The notes under the pieces: model-generated
Told to the model about the DNA's origin: nothing
Seen by the model: the letters and a program-made list of their open reading frames with translations, nothing else
Database searches by the model: none
Made by a program: the position numbers and the translations under genes
From: Owenia fusiformis
Taxonomy: Eukaryota; Annelida; Polychaeta; Sabellida; Oweniidae
DNA: 64,000 nt
Assembly: GCA_903813345.2 (NCBI GenBank)
Contig: CAIIXF020000007.1
Coordinates: 10,545,730 to 10,609,729 of the forward strand
Direction: 5' to 3'
Part shown: positions 35,480 through 48,909 of the stretch, in pieces
Layout of the letters: every line of letters begins with the position of its first letter
Position numbering within the stretch: the first letter of the stretch is position 1

Positions 35480-37155
35480 AATTCTTTTTTTTATATTTTG
35501 ACATAGAAAAATTTATTTATTTATGGAATTCATTTTTTAATTTATTTTACATTTTTGACACACATATTCATGGTCTTAGGGTTAAATTCATTTTTTGGGG
35601 TAAGGGTTAAATTCATTTTTTGAATTTTTTCATTTCTCGTTATCAAATTTCCCGCCATTTTTCAAATAAAAGTTGAATTTTTTTAATGATGCGCCACTTC
35701 AATGGTTTAGCATATCAAAAATATTTTGCAACTAACGTCAGACCTGCCAACCTGAAATTGGTTTTGAACGAGGTTATGGTGAATAAAAGTTAAATGAAAG
35801 TTCATTTAGTCAAATGAAATGGGAAAACAAAAGAATATGACAAAAATTAATGAGTAATCAGGCTGATTATTAAAAGCCCATGATGTAAGTTGGCCCTGAA
35901 CAAGTATTATGAGGGTTCCTTTGCTCGCTTAGTTTTTACAGAAAATATACATTTCCCTGCTGTAAAACTGAAAGTAAAAGAAAGAAGTCCAATAATCAAG
36001 GTTACTGACTGTAGATTTAGCTCAAACACGGTAGATTAAGGGAGATTTCAGTCAAAAATACGGGAGGAAAGAAGAAATTTTGAAATACATTTTTCTCTGA
36101 ACCATTTTAAAGCATTGACGAGTTCATTTCTCGCCTATTCTTGAACCAATTTTCTTAATTTTTCACCAAAATCATGTGAGGATGAATGCTATGCATTGGT
36201 TTGAATTATCGCTTATTAGAATATATATGTGATCTCTAAAAGTTAGTTATAAAAGTTAGTTTTATATAAATTCATAATTAGCAATTAAAATAAGTTTCAC
36301 ATTCTTCCATATAACACTGAGTAAGACTACAGTATAAGCCAAAGTGATTTAGACCTTATATGGGGACTTAAAGTGCTATTGATTATATAAATTCATAAAG
36401 ATGTGCATTTATGGTCTTTCTACAGAGCAGAAAACTCATGGGCAATGGTAAATGTTCTATATTTGCAGATATACAGATTTTCAATTCTACATAAATAGTT
36501 ATATTCTTATTTCTACTTATTCAAGAATTCAAGATGTTTCTGACCAGGGAGCCTACTTAGTGAACTAACTGACACTCAGATTGGAACATTAATACAAGGA
36601 TACTATAATGTTCACATGTGTTTAGAATTGTGTTAGAATAATTGTATATGATACAGTAATATGCTGTTCATAGCTTTGTAACATTAACAAGTTTATTACT
36701 TCACAATTATTCCATAATAAAATCATCTCTACATAATAAATTATTCTCTGCAATCTATTTTTGTTTTATGAGAACATAAAGTTAGTAATCTATTATTATC
36801 ATATTGAAACATTTTACATGTGTGAATTCTAAGGTATAATGCAAAGGAAAAGTCAAATCCCTCATGGAATTCTTTAAAAACAGCCCTCCCCCCTGCTTCC
36901 CTCCCTGGTAAAAGCTGACTACTGGCCTGAGAGTGGCAGAATACAAATGTAGTCAGTGCCCGGGAGTTAGTGGTCAGCTAACCAAGAATATTGTAGAGGA
37001 TGATTTCTTCATATGCTTACTACAAAGCTCAAACTTATATACCAATTTACCATTTTTTAAATTACATTTTCCAAATTTGTGTTCATTTCATTCGTTTTAC
37101 CGTTCATTAAACAAACTTTTTAGTTTAAAAATATATTTTATCATTTAATTTCCCA
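35480..37155. other. AT-rich core between two satellite blocks
   Basis: Contains ATTT/TTTA low-complexity DNA at 35490-35560 and otherwise unique AT-rich sequence. No gene is supported. The short frames at 36933-37148 have no family features. Confidence 0.5.
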
Positions 37156-37159
37156 TTCC

Positions 37160-38215
37160 AAATAAACAAACGTGTCATTTTGGAACTTGATCCACATGCT
37201 GCACATGAGAGATGTATAGTTGAAACTTGGCAAGATGCTATTCGAACATGCAACATGGCAGCATGCCACTTGGCAACTTGGTCCACATGCTGCACATGTG
37301 AGTCGTATGGTTTAAACGTGGCAAGATGCTATCTGTACATGCAACATGGTACCATGTCACTTGGCAACTTGGTCCACATGCTGCACATGCGAGCTGTATA
37401 GTTTAAACTTGGCAAGATGCTATTTGTACATGCAACATGGTACCATGTCACTTGGCAACTTGGTCCACATGCTGCACATGCGAGTTGTATAGTTTAAACT
37501 TGGCAAGATGCTATTTCAACATGCAACATGGTAGCATGTCACTTGCTAACTTGGTCCACATGCTGCACATGCGAGACGAGATGTATAGTTTAAACTTGGC
37601 AAGATGCTATCTGTACATGCAACATGGTACCATGTCACTTGGCAACTTGGTCCACATGCTGCACATGCGAGTTGTATAGTTTAAACTTGGCAATATGCTA
37701 TTTCAACATGCAACATGGTAGCATGTCACTTGCTAACTTGGTCCACATGCTGCACATGCGAGATGTACAGTTTAAACTTGGCAAGATGCTATTTGAACAT
37801 GCAACATGGCAGCATGTCACTTGCTAACTTGGTCCACATGCAGCACATGCGAGATGTATAGTTTAAACTTGGCAAGATGCTATTTGAACATGCAACATGG
37901 TAGCATGTCACTTGCTAACTTGGTCCACATGCTGCACATGCGAGATGTATAGTTTAAACTTGGCAAGATGCTATTTGAACATGCAACATGGCAGCATGTC
38001 ACTTGCTAACTTGGTCCACATGCAGCACATGCGAGATATATAGTTTAAACTTGGCAAGATGCTATTTGAACATGCAACATGGTACCATGTCACTTGCTAA
38101 CTTGGTCCACATGCTGCACATGCAAGATGTATAGTTTAAACTTGACAAGATGCTATTTGAACATGCAACATGGTACCATGTCACTTGCTAACTTGGTCCA
38201 CATGCTGCACATGCG
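37160..38215. repeat. 91-bp tandem array, about 11-12 copies
   Basis: The unit starts GTTTAAACTTGGCAAGATGC and contains ACATGCAACATGG, then TCCACATGCTGCACATGCGA. Copies start at intervals of 91 bp (for example 37770, 37861, 37952). Several units carry the perfect 14-bp palindrome ACATGGTACCATGT. Degenerate copies continue to about 38350. The unit length is not divisible by 3, so the open frames over it rotate and are not genes. Confidence 0.93.
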
Positions 38216-38866
38216 AGGTTTATCATTAAGACTTCGAAAATTTTGAATATGGGACTTGGCAGCATGTGACTTGTAACTTGGTCCACATGCTGGGCAACAT
38301 GTATACTTCGTACTTGGCAAGATGCTAATTGTACTTGGTGCACATGGCATGTAGTACCCCGGTGGCCTTAGCTGTGTAAGTAGGCTTCATTCTGCAAGCT
38401 AAGAGGAACGATGACACTTACACTAGTTAATGTATACAACAAAGCTCGAGGTACTTATAGTTAGTACCTCTACCGTAACACTAATACAAAAGGGATGTAT
38501 CAATTACGATTGGCTGCCGAACGAGCGGGGCATAGTACCAAAATTGTCAGCGAGAAAACACAACAATTTGGTCTACTTTATTCATATTATAGTATACTTA
38601 CATATCTATAAGGCCATGCCAGACTCTACTTAGTATTGTGATTTTCATAATACATCGTCATAAACATTGTCTAAGATGTCCATACAAATATGTAAGTATA
38701 GGGCCATATATCCCGCAAGTTAGCGGCTCGAGACGAAATTGGTACAGCCTCTATGTTGTAGAGTTTATAGATAAACCAAGCAAGGTCAGCGTCAACAACC
38801 AGCTATAGACTATCAATGTAATATTTTGTTAGAATTAAGATACTACCTGACAGATGTACTCATATC

Positions 38867-40999
38867 ATGGCTTTTTCTCCAAGAAAAATTGGAATCATCG
38901 GCAGGTAAGCTTCTTTTACATAAGATGTCGTCGTTTGTGATCCAACAAATAATTTGGACAGCAATGCAGTATGCGTATTAATATAAGTACACTTACACTC
39001 GTGTTTAAATGTTGTCCGACATCCCATAGAACTTGGTTTGGTGTATACATATGTTTTACCAGTGAAGCCCATGGATACAGGTATGTCATAAAATGTTTTA
39101 AAGTATCCTCTTGTAGTGAGCTGTTTTATGTAACCACACTTAAACACGAACTAGGATGAAAAAGATGGGTGAAAGACTGACACAAATAACGCTATATCCA
39201 TTCGTTGATCATGACGCATAGATTAGTATCTGCCTTTTTCATTGTCATTACAGTGGTCTTATTGGAAGAAGTTGGGCAATGATATTTGCAAGCGCTGACT
39301 ACAAAGTAGTCGTTTATGACAACAGTGCAGCGCAGCTCAGCAATGCCAAAGAGGAGATAGATAAACAACTGCATGGACTTAGTGAACAGAATCTTTTAAG
39401 AGGTGACATTCCTGTGCAGAAACAGATTGAAAACATAGAGTTTACTACTAATTTTGATGCGTGCACCAAAGGAGCAAAGTATATCCAGGTAAGTTCCATA
39501 AATATACCTTAATGTTTAACATAAATGAATGATATTTTGTTTAGTTAACAAAAATATAGTCATCCCTTATTAGACCATTCACCATTCTTGTAAATAAACA
39601 ACGGCTGACATGTATTTAATAAGACAAATATAAGGAAGTATAGCAAAGTGTTATATCAAGAAATGCAAAATTAAAAGTAAATGTTACGTCACTTGTGATG
39701 TTTTATTGACAGATTCAGTTGAGGAAAGGTTGCTTAGACACAAATCCTGGCCATAATTTTTATTGTGAATTCAATGATTTACTCCTTTTAGGAATGCATA
39801 CCAGAACTCATAGATCTTAAAAGAAAGATATTTAACGATCTGGACAATGTGATGAGTGATGAAAGCATTGTTGGGAGTTCTACAAGTGCCATTCCATCTT
39901 CTAGATTCACAAACGGACTAAAACATAAATCCAGAATGCTCGTGGTACATCCGGTGAGGCACTTGAAATACTTTATTTTACGCTTTTATTATGAACCCTA
40001 TTTGTTTATTTGTATAAATAATCATAACTAAGAAATAATATGTCCATCAGAGTAAACTTAAGGTGAACCAGAATTATTTTAACAAACACAGACCAATCCT
40101 CCATATTACGTCCCTTTGACTGAACTAGTACCGGCGCCATGGACGGATTCTGATGTCGTAGATGAGGTATATAGACTGATGCAAGAGATCAGACAAGTAC
40201 CTGTAAAACTAACAAAGGAGGTGTATGGATTTGTATTACCTCGTGTGCATCATGCAGTATTGATGGAGTCATGGAAAATGGTACAGGTAAGGAATTTTAG
40301 CAGCTGTAGACACGAATCTTTACTTTTTAATAACGGGGTAGCCTTGATTTTTCTATTGAATACCCATAATGCAAAAGGAATGGTGAATTTTATCAGTGAA
40401 AGAAGATCATCTCAATTTGGGAAATTTCTTAGATATGATTAATATTTCAAGTGGGTTACAGTTTTAAATGTCAATACAATACTATACTATTTTATAACTA
40501 CAACTATGTGGGTCATCCGTAACCTTTCTTGTGTAGGATGGCATTATCAGTATTGAAGACGTCGATAAAGTCATGTCAGATGGACTAGGCACTCGATATG
40601 CCTTTATGGGGCCCTTAGAAACAAGACACTTAAATTTTAAGGGAGGTAAGTGACTGATTCAAATACAGTCCATCAAACAACGTTGTCTAAAATTGATAAC
40701 ACATAATGAATAACACACCCCGTAGCCATTTGAAATAACACTATGTTAACAATGATAATAAAATATACATATATTTATTAGGGTTTAAGGACGGCTGTAA
40801 ACCACATGTTTGGGAGGTGTCAAATGATTCTGGTCCCAATGCACGTTTAGAAGGCCCTCTTCTAGAAATTATACAGGAGGATTTCAACAAACGTATCCCA
40901 TTAGAGACACTAGCAGAAAGACGAGCGTGGAGAGACACTAGAATCGCAGCATTGTCTAAATTCAAGCGTGATATGAGCAATTGTGATAATAATGCATGA
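38867..40999 (+). CDS. CRYL1: Lambda-crystallin / L-gulonate 3-dehydrogenase
   Basis: Cytosolic NAD-dependent dehydrogenase of the 3-hydroxyacyl-CoA dehydrogenase superfamily. In animals CRYL1 oxidises L-gulonate in the uronate cycle. Six coding exons are seen: 38867-38904, 39254-39488, 39792-39953, 40092-40286, 40537-40645 and 40782-40999. They join with GT-AG borders and consistent phases (2, 0, 0, 0, 1) into 318 aa, the usual family length. Residues 12-17 form the Rossmann [25 protein letters not shown] and [18 protein letters not shown] carry the substrate and catalytic-histidine regions; the C-terminal domain has [14 protein letters not shown] and ends with a charged helix around [25 protein letters not shown] at 41142 closes the gene. 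It converges on the EGF gene on the other strand. No defect is visible. Confidence 0.94.
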
Positions 41000-41141
41000 A
41001 TCACGAGGATACAAGTACCAGTTAATTTTTGTGGTTTTGTCTTGCCCCATTGTTGATTGATTACGTCTGACGAGCGCCGATTGCCTTGTATCTATCATTC
41101 GTCTTAGTCTTATTTCCATTATCTTGCAGCCTGTCTGTTTC

Positions 41142-41147
41142 AATAAA
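41142..41147 (+). other. Polyadenylation signal of CRYL1
   Basis: AATAAA about 140 bp after the stop codon, followed by T/GT-rich sequence. Confidence 0.7.
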
Positions 41148-41302
41148 CATTTAAGTGTTTTTGCATAAGACGTGTGTTGTTATGCCCCGGGAATATTATT
41201 CAAATGGTTTCTCATCACATGCTCGATATCATTATCTAATTGTTATCTCATAGATTATGTCAAAAATTACAAAGCATGAGATGCTGTAATCGTATTTGGT
41301 GT

Positions 41303-41365
41303 TCATTCTGATACTCATAGCATCTTTCTGTTTCACTTGAAACATCTCAGGGCTGAGAAGATTTG
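41303..41365. repeat. Short dispersed repeat, inverted copy of 24927-24987
   Basis: Almost identical to the reverse complement of 24927-24987. It lies between the convergent CRYL1 and EGF gene ends. Confidence 0.7.
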
Positions 41366-42052
41366 AGATGACATGGTTTATCATGATGTTTGGTTTGTAT
41401 AACTCGAGCTCGAGCATACACAAACGTTCATTAAACCATTTCAACACTATAAAACCTGTTTGTGTAGGATATCAGAGTGATAATATCCCTTTTATTAGAT
41501 CACAGACACAATTCCATTTAGCTTGATCATAACTATCGCCAAGTATCTTGTATTTTGCAGTAACCATTTCACCCGGTAGGCTAACGTTTGTCAGAGTTTC
41601 ATAGATGCAGTACTTATTGCCTTATTGGGTCATCTGTATGGTTTCATCAGAGTGGAGTGTACATGCTAACTCGTTCCTTAGGTAACTGGAAGAAATAGTT
41701 AAGGAAGTATAAATTAACTATTTGATAATCTTGTGGCATTGGCTTGTATTTTAAGAGTCTTAATCAGTCCATAATTGACCTTCATTGTATCTATTGACTT
41801 ACCGATTTTGTGCCCAAACGGCGAATTGTATTTGATATATTGTCATAAGGGGATTTGATTTCCCTCACAGCTGGACTGGATGGTTCTACAAAAATAAATT
41901 ATCAACCTACATATTTGTAAAGAACTATCTAGTACACTGTTTCCACACTGATTGTTCTGTTAAAAAATGTACACGGGGAAATCCAACTCTAAGTATTGCA
42001 GGTGTATGGTTTCTGCACAAGTTTAAAAATATACAATACATGGAACTAAATA

Positions 42053-45000
42053 CTAACCATTGAACATGATTTCATCTTGCAAGAGACCTCTATTATTCCG
42101 AGATATTGTTTTTTCATAGTCTGATATTCGTTCCTTAAGTTCAATGAGCAGGTCGGCGGCAGGAGAAACTCCTGATGTTGTGATCGCTTGAGCTGGTGCC
42201 GTCTCTATTCGTCTATTGATTTCTCGGAGTGGAATCCCTTGAGAGAACCCTGGATTTAGTATGCCAGCACTGGTCACAATATCTCCCATGCCAGAACTTC
42301 GGTCTTCCCATCCATCGTCATACAACCTTAATAAAGCAGATCAAAATATTATATGTTTATTTTTTCTATTTTTGAATATATGGATAGATAGCCTCTTACA
42401 AACGTTACGTAAAACTGTGATTACCTCCGGTCCATTTCAACCTCTGGCTCAATAAAATTATGGGATTTTCTCACAGGTCGAATCATGTCATCGACAGAGT
42501 AAGCCCCTACATCTCGACCGCTTTGTCCTCTTAGTCTCGTTGGCCTTGTGCTTATGTATTTACTCCGTGTCGGTGATAGTAAATGTGCATTAGATGCCGA
42601 AGTTTGAATCTGCTGCGGAATTATCGCATTTGGTATAGGAACATCTGGTGTTCTTTGTTCAATAATTTCAACTCTCGGTGCTATCTGTTTTGCTTGGTGT
42701 GGATCTGTTATATATATTGGTTGTATGGTTGGTTGCAGTTGTTGGTTTTGAAACTGTTGTTGTTTTATTCCCATATCTGACTGGGCTATTCTCAATTGTG
42801 AGTCTTGTTTTTGTTGGGTTGCCATGAGGATTTCTGATGCTTTCGATTGAAATTGATTTTGGCTGTTCCTGAAATAATCAAGAGTTTATGAATCTTATAG
42901 TTCTAATAAAACACTTCAAACTGTTCTTTTTACCACTAGCAAGCTTCATTACACCAATGTCAACTAAATGTCGGTGAAAAACTTATTTACTTAAAGGTTT
43001 TGGACATGTTGTTTTGATATCAGGTGGTATAGTGTATTTGGATTCATTTGTCATTGCTTAATTACAGTTTGCCACATGTACATTCTTGTTGTACACTTAC
43101 ATAAACCTGTCTTCCAGTTTCTGCAATTGCCCATCCTCTTTTTTCTTACATATGCACAATGCAATGAGCAATATCAACAGAATGATTGCATTAACGACGG
43201 CTAAGATCAAAGACGCAATTGTGATGCCAGCAACTGAGCGGTTGAAAATCTCATCTGAAAGATGTAAATAATAATCGTAAAGTATCGCAAAGTACGAGAT
43301 ACTCGGTCATATGTCATACTAGTCAATAACATTTCTGACAAAAAGGTATACCATATACGTGTTTACAGTCTGACACTGTACCTGTTTCACAGTTCCTCCC
43401 ACTATAACCGCCGAGGCAGTTACACTGGTAGTCATTGTTCTCTTGTTTCCAAATACATTCTCCATTGTGAAGACATGGGTTTGGGTAGCATCCACCAAGA
43501 GTTGGACCTGCTCAACAAAACATAATTGTATCGCTATTATGAGGTTAATCTGTGCATAATGATGCGGGGTTAAAGTCAATAAATGTACATTACCAGTTTC
43601 ACAGTTTTTGCCACTATATCCGTCTTGGCAATTGCATCGGTACGTATCTCCTTCACTCTCCGACACACATCGCCCATTATGGCCACAAGGATTGGAGAAG
43701 CACGGATATACAGCTGTAATAGAGACAAGATGTCATTTTTTTTCAATTACATAACATGGAAAAGTGCCTTTCCATTTCTTGCCGAAATATTGTTTACAGA
43801 TTTATGTGAAAAAATATTAATATCTGTTTTGGTCATCTTCTTATAATATGTATTTCTCTTGTTGGAATTACATGTATTGAATCCTTATTCTTTGTCTTCA
43901 TTGCCATTTATTTACATGACCTTTTAGTAATCACCTGTTTGACATCTAAGTCCAGCAAATCCTTCAAAACATTCACATCTGTAGTCGTTCAGATGTGGTA
44001 GATTCACACATTTACCACTGTTATTACATGGGGATGGTATGTTGCAATAGTCGATAGCTGTAACGAGGTATGGATTTAATTACAATCCGAAAGATTACAA
44101 AAGACAGAACCACAATAGGAAACCAGAGAACTACTGTGCCTGGATGCATAAGATCTAAGAAAAGTTCTTGCCATAATAATACCACAAAATCGAACAATAA
44201 ACATGATAAACGTTTTTAAAACGAGGATACAAAATTCTGACAAAAATAAACAACCAAATGGTCTGATATATTTTCGCAAAGTTAGCTGTACTCATGAAAC
44301 CAATAACTGTGAAAAGCAAAACGAGTTTACCTGTCTCACAGTTGATTCCACTGTATCCGTTTTGGCAGGAACATTGGTACTTGTTGTTTTTCCTCTCCCA
44401 TAGACATTGCCCATGATGAACACAAGGGTTCGAGTAGCATGGATTTATAGCTGTAATTTTAAGTGGATATATATTAGTTTTTAATGTAGGCCGAATGTAA
44501 TAAATATTCTGCAAAAGTCGTAACTCGGACATCCTTGGTCAAAGGAGATTTCCCTCCATTCCCTGAATTGAGAAATGAATGAAGCCCTTTGAATGATTTT
44601 AGGAGTGCATATACCTTTAGAAGTATATTGCACACCTATGATACGAAAACACTGTTCAGCAATTGGAACAACGGTGTAACACCTGGGGACATGTCGTATC
44701 TAACTGAGATGGTCACTTTAGTCAAACTGTATTTGCCAATTTGTATATAGAATGGGTAGATCACCTATCTGGCATCTTTGTCCAGTAAATCCTTCATAGC
44801 ATTCACAACTGTACTCGTTCAGATGTGGTAGATTCACACATTTACCATTGCCATTACACGGGGACGGTATGTTGCAGTAGTCAATAGCTGTAATGAGGTG
44901 TGCCGTAAACCAAACCGTTTTAATAATGTTGATTTAACATCATATCATACGCGTTTTTTACATTGTCTAATGTTTTTTTTGTTTTTCTTGTTTTTGTCTT

Positions 45001-48000
45001 AATGTTTACACATGGAATTTCAAATTTGTAAATTGAATACTTTTAATATTTCTTTTGATTTCTGTACAACACAAGACCTGAATGTAAATTGTGATCTCAC
45101 CGTTTTCACACGCTGCTCCAGTGTATCCATTGTCACATAAGCATTTGTAATTTGTACCATTTTCTACACTTGTGGTATTCATATAGTTAAAGCAGAAGCC
45201 ATTGTTGCCGCATGGATTGGATGAACATGGGTTAATCACTGTAAATTATCAACATTTACTCAGTACCGTATGTGAAAGAAATAGAAAGACTAACGTAAGA
45301 AAAACGTAAGAAAATATGATAAAACTCTATGAATAGCATTTCCAACATACCCCGAAGAAAACTCGAATTTTTATTTTGTGCTGTACTCGATTTAATGTAA
45401 AATTAATTTTTAGAGGGTGATGGGGGTCTGTGTCAGATACTTACGATACTGGCAGAGAAATCCGGTAAATGGAAATCTACAAGCACAATAGTATAACGAA
45501 GGCTGGCTTTCCACAATTCGACAGTTAGCAAAATTGAAGCAGGGGTTTGAACTGCATGGTCCTGGTAAACAAATTCAATTTATTTAATTGTTCTTGAATT
45601 TGGCGTTCTACAATAGTTTCAGATTGAACTATACAAATGAATTATGTTTCAGTATTTTGTATATATGAAAATACGCCTTATTATTTCATTATGAATATGA
45701 AATGTACGTTACTTGGTAATTCACAGTATTTTCCTTCGAATCCAGGTTTACACACACACGTGAAATTGTTTTGAGAATCCACGCAAAATGCACCATTTTC
45801 GCACTTTACTACCTTGCATTGGTTTTCAGCTAAAGAGCGAAACATTTATTATTTGAATCATGTAGAAATGGCTGGATCAAACATTAGAAATATAGTACGT
45901 ACATGAAAAATGACAGCAGATTCACACAAAAATATCTCTACGAAATACCACTCGCCATTTTTATAACATCATCACACAAATATTTATCGTACTTTTATTT
46001 TTTATCGAATATTTAATCTGGAAATGAATCGATTAATGATAATTCTTCCAGTGTAGTAATTATTCAACAAAGTCAAATTTGGTATGATGTATGGAATGAA
46101 ACTTTGTCTTTTTAAACTAATAGTTGAAGTTTTTATAACATTTTTATTCTCAAATAACAACGCCATTCAGTTTTTATATAACGTTGTCCAATTCCACAAA
46201 AAAACTAAAATTAGTCGAGCGGTTTAAAAGGCATTCCATACTCTAATGCACGGGGGCCCAACTATACACGAAAACCGTTAATTTGAATTTTTGTTAGACT
46301 GTTTTTTCTTGTATAGTTGGACCCCCGTGTAAAGGTGATAAGAGATATAAATTGACCAGTAATTGAAAGTGATATTAGATTTTTCATGAATCTTACAAAC
46401 GTGGGTTGGCTAAAAACAAAAGTTCGAGTGTATGTAGATAACTTAAGATTAAACCGGTCAAAAATACTTTTTTTTCATTTTTGTAACTGTATCTGTAATC
46501 TTTAAATTAAAGAGATTGGGTCTCCTAAAAACACAATTAGAGTAACCCCCTAATTTTTTCTTGTTATTTGATGTAAAACAAGTTTGTTTATAACTTATCA
46601 ATTCTGAGGCTTGAATAAATTCGTTACCAGTATCAATTCGATGATTGTTCCTAGCCATGAATTTCCACTTACATCAATAGAAATTTAAATTTATTACTTC
46701 TAAGGGGTTACAATATAGATTAATCCCCCCAAAACATTGTATTTTGGTTTCGACTTATTGCGTTCAATTCTGACAGTTGGTTGTTCTTTTGGTTGCCCTG
46801 TTGATATCCCCAATATATTGTCGATATCGTGCTTATGATTTGGTCTCAAGATATATCTAAGGTATATATGATGTTTTATGAGCAATTATATTGGGACATT
46901 ACTGATTGTCCAGAATAGAAATCTGGACGACTCGATCTCTTTAAGAAAGTATGGAAAACATTCATATTTCCTGTGCATTTTGTTTACCAAGTTCGCAATA
47001 TTCCCCAGTGAAGCCATCAACACAAGAACATTCGAATATTCTTCTAGCAGTTGTGGTATCAATGATTGTATTCTGATCATCAAGTCCGGAAGGAGTTGTT
47101 TCTTTGCAGGATCCACCATTACTACAAGGATTTGACAAACATGGGTCTCCTAAAGATATCGAAAATTTGTTAAGGATCGAACAGTTAAAAAAGGTCAGTT
47201 AGAACAGAACCATTGGCTTTCAACAAAACGCTCTCGAAAGCCCATGGTTAAAACAAGTGAAAATGTTTTCCTTGAAGTATAATCAAGGAAATGAAAGCTA
47301 CTACGGTATTTGTTTCTTGAAAATTGTTTATGAACATACTCTGCTTATGTTTACCTTCTATCTCACAGTGAGTTCCACTGAATGTATCACCACATAAACA
47401 TTGGTACGTGTGTAAATTATTAACGCACAATCCTTGGTTTTGACATGGTCTAGAGGCGCATGGGGAAACATCTACAGATCAAATGACATAAATATATACA
47501 TTTTTACTCAATGTTCACTCGTCAAAAGGCGTCATGCAATGGTGTCGGAACGGTATGGTATGAAAAATTATTTCCACTACTGACTATCTTACACCAAATA
47601 TGATACTACTAGTATAACATGATATGAAAATAGAATTCAATCACATTATTCTCTTAAACCAAGATCTACACAATGAAACACAAAAATAATTGTTATCCAA
47701 ATCGTATGACTGTTTTTGCATTTCACCTGACATTCTTTCGCAATTTAAGAAGTTTACACTCAACATCCACTTTGTCTACTCACATGTTTCACATTGACTT
47801 CCATTAAATCCTGGGAGACATTGGCAGAAAAGTGAATCAGGGTCAGACAAGTTACCTTCACATCTTCCAAAATTCATACAAGGAATAGATTGGTTACATG
47901 GCCGAGTTGCTCCATCTACAGAATAATGTTTATTCATGTGAATTTGGAAAATACGACAATCTTTTCATCTATACTCGATTTATTCCAAATTCATAATTGC

Positions 48001-48266
48001 ACGGTTACAAATGGGCGATGGTCAAAGCATCGTGGTAAACTGTTGGTTAAAGCATGGGCCCATGGTTAAAGTAAAACTAGCCAACTGAAAGAATATCATT
48101 GAGCGAATCCTATTTCTAAAGTATGACTGTGTGACTTAATATACATTGAATGCAACGTTGAATGACTTATATATACATTGAATGCATCGTTGAATGACTT
48201 ACGTGTTTCAGTCACACACAAAAGAAGCACACAGAACGCAGCAATGACGCATATTTTGTCCACCAT
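42053..48266 (-). CDS. Type I membrane protein with 11 EGF domains (gene A)
   Basis: Fifteen coding exons on the minus strand join without breaks into 776 aa: 48203-48266, 47784-47915, 47355-47471, 46988-47149, 45713-45829, 45445-45561, 45101-45238, 44765-44887, 44331-44450, 43935-44057, 43594-43713, 43382-43507, 43101-43254, 42425-42868 and 42053-42326. Exon 1 encodes a signal peptide (MVDKICVIAAFCVLLLCVTE). Exons 2-12 each encode one six-Cys EGF domain bounded by phase 1 introns. Exon 13 carries the single membrane helix (ITIASLILAVVNAIILLILL) and a KKKE stop-transfer. The cytoplasmic tail is a Gln-rich 148-aa segment and a final exon with LLIELKERISDYE near the C-terminus. There is no DSL, LNR or ankyrin part, so it is not Notch or Delta. 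A receptor or adhesion role at the cell surface is inferred. A noncoding 5' exon probably ends at 48412, with a UTR intron to 48273. Confidence 0.88.
46248..46330. mobile_element. Very short hairpin MITE in an intron of gene A
   Basis: Arms of about 26 bp (46248-46274 and 46304-46329) reading CACGGGGG, then CCAACTATACA from each end, are separated by about 30 bp. They lie in the intron between EGF exons 4 and 5. Confidence 0.65.
48139..48204. repeat. 32-bp tandem duplication overlapping a splice donor
   Basis: ATACATTGAATGCAACGTTG and its follow-on sequence are repeated with a 32-bp period (48141 and 48173). On the minus strand the first unit holds the real GTAAGT donor of exon 1 of gene A, and the second unit has ATAAGT at the same place. 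Confidence 0.7.
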
Positions 48267-48411
48267 TCTCTACTACAAAAAATAAAAGTGCCTAAATACC
48301 ATAGAATGCTGAATACTAATAAATAAATTATAGAATATTTCAATAGTGATTAAAACAACAGATTTATTGACTTGAAAATGAATTTAATCAGATATTTTAA
48401 AACTGACTTAC

Positions 48412-48900
48412 TCTTATGCCTTTGGTCGTCATTCAGTAATAGAGAATGATTTCTTCTTAGGATGGAGCTCAGAGTATAGAGTAATCAATAACTTATAATC
48501 GATATTGCCATTCACTTTTTAACATTAAGAGAGTAAAGTAGTCCTCTAAGATTATTGCCTTCTTAATTTTCTAATTTATCATTAATACTTCGTGAAATCT
48601 CTCAGTTTCAATAGTGAGCAATATTGATAACAAGTCTCTTTTACAGATGTTTATGAGTTCTTTAGGTTCGAATAACATCGTGTTATTATGAGGTTTTATT
48701 AATTACAATTGTAAAGATCACGCCCTACTTCACTTTTTCGATTGAGTGAAAGTAAACGATAGATAATAACATAAATTATTTTTGACCATATCCTTCAAGT
48801 ATAGGACTCAGTACTCTGGGGTATGTACTAGTTTCTTGCATGCTATTTAAGCTGGAGGCAACAAGCCGAGCTTTATAGCTGACTTACAAAAGAGTAATAT
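48412..48900. other. Upstream region of gene A
   Basis: Probable noncoding first exon of gene A (about 48412-48480, minus strand) followed by intergenic AT-rich DNA. No TATA box for the minus strand could be fixed with confidence. Confidence 0.4.
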
Positions 48901-48909
48901 TAAATCAAA

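Noticed and set aside
33963-35504. Repeated frames in the 49-bp satellite (RSGVHVPDP-type)
   Set aside because: Direct consequence of the tandem DNA; copies occur on both strands.
37180-37827. Overlapping 67-80-codon frames reading HLATWSTCCTCE-like repeats
   Set aside because: The 91-bp repeat is not a multiple of three, so each unit is read in a rotating frame. No start, splice or family support.
42053-48266. Gene A as Notch or Delta
   Set aside because: It has no DSL domain, LNR repeats, ankyrin repeats or RAM region, and the tail is Gln-rich with an unrelated C-terminal motif.
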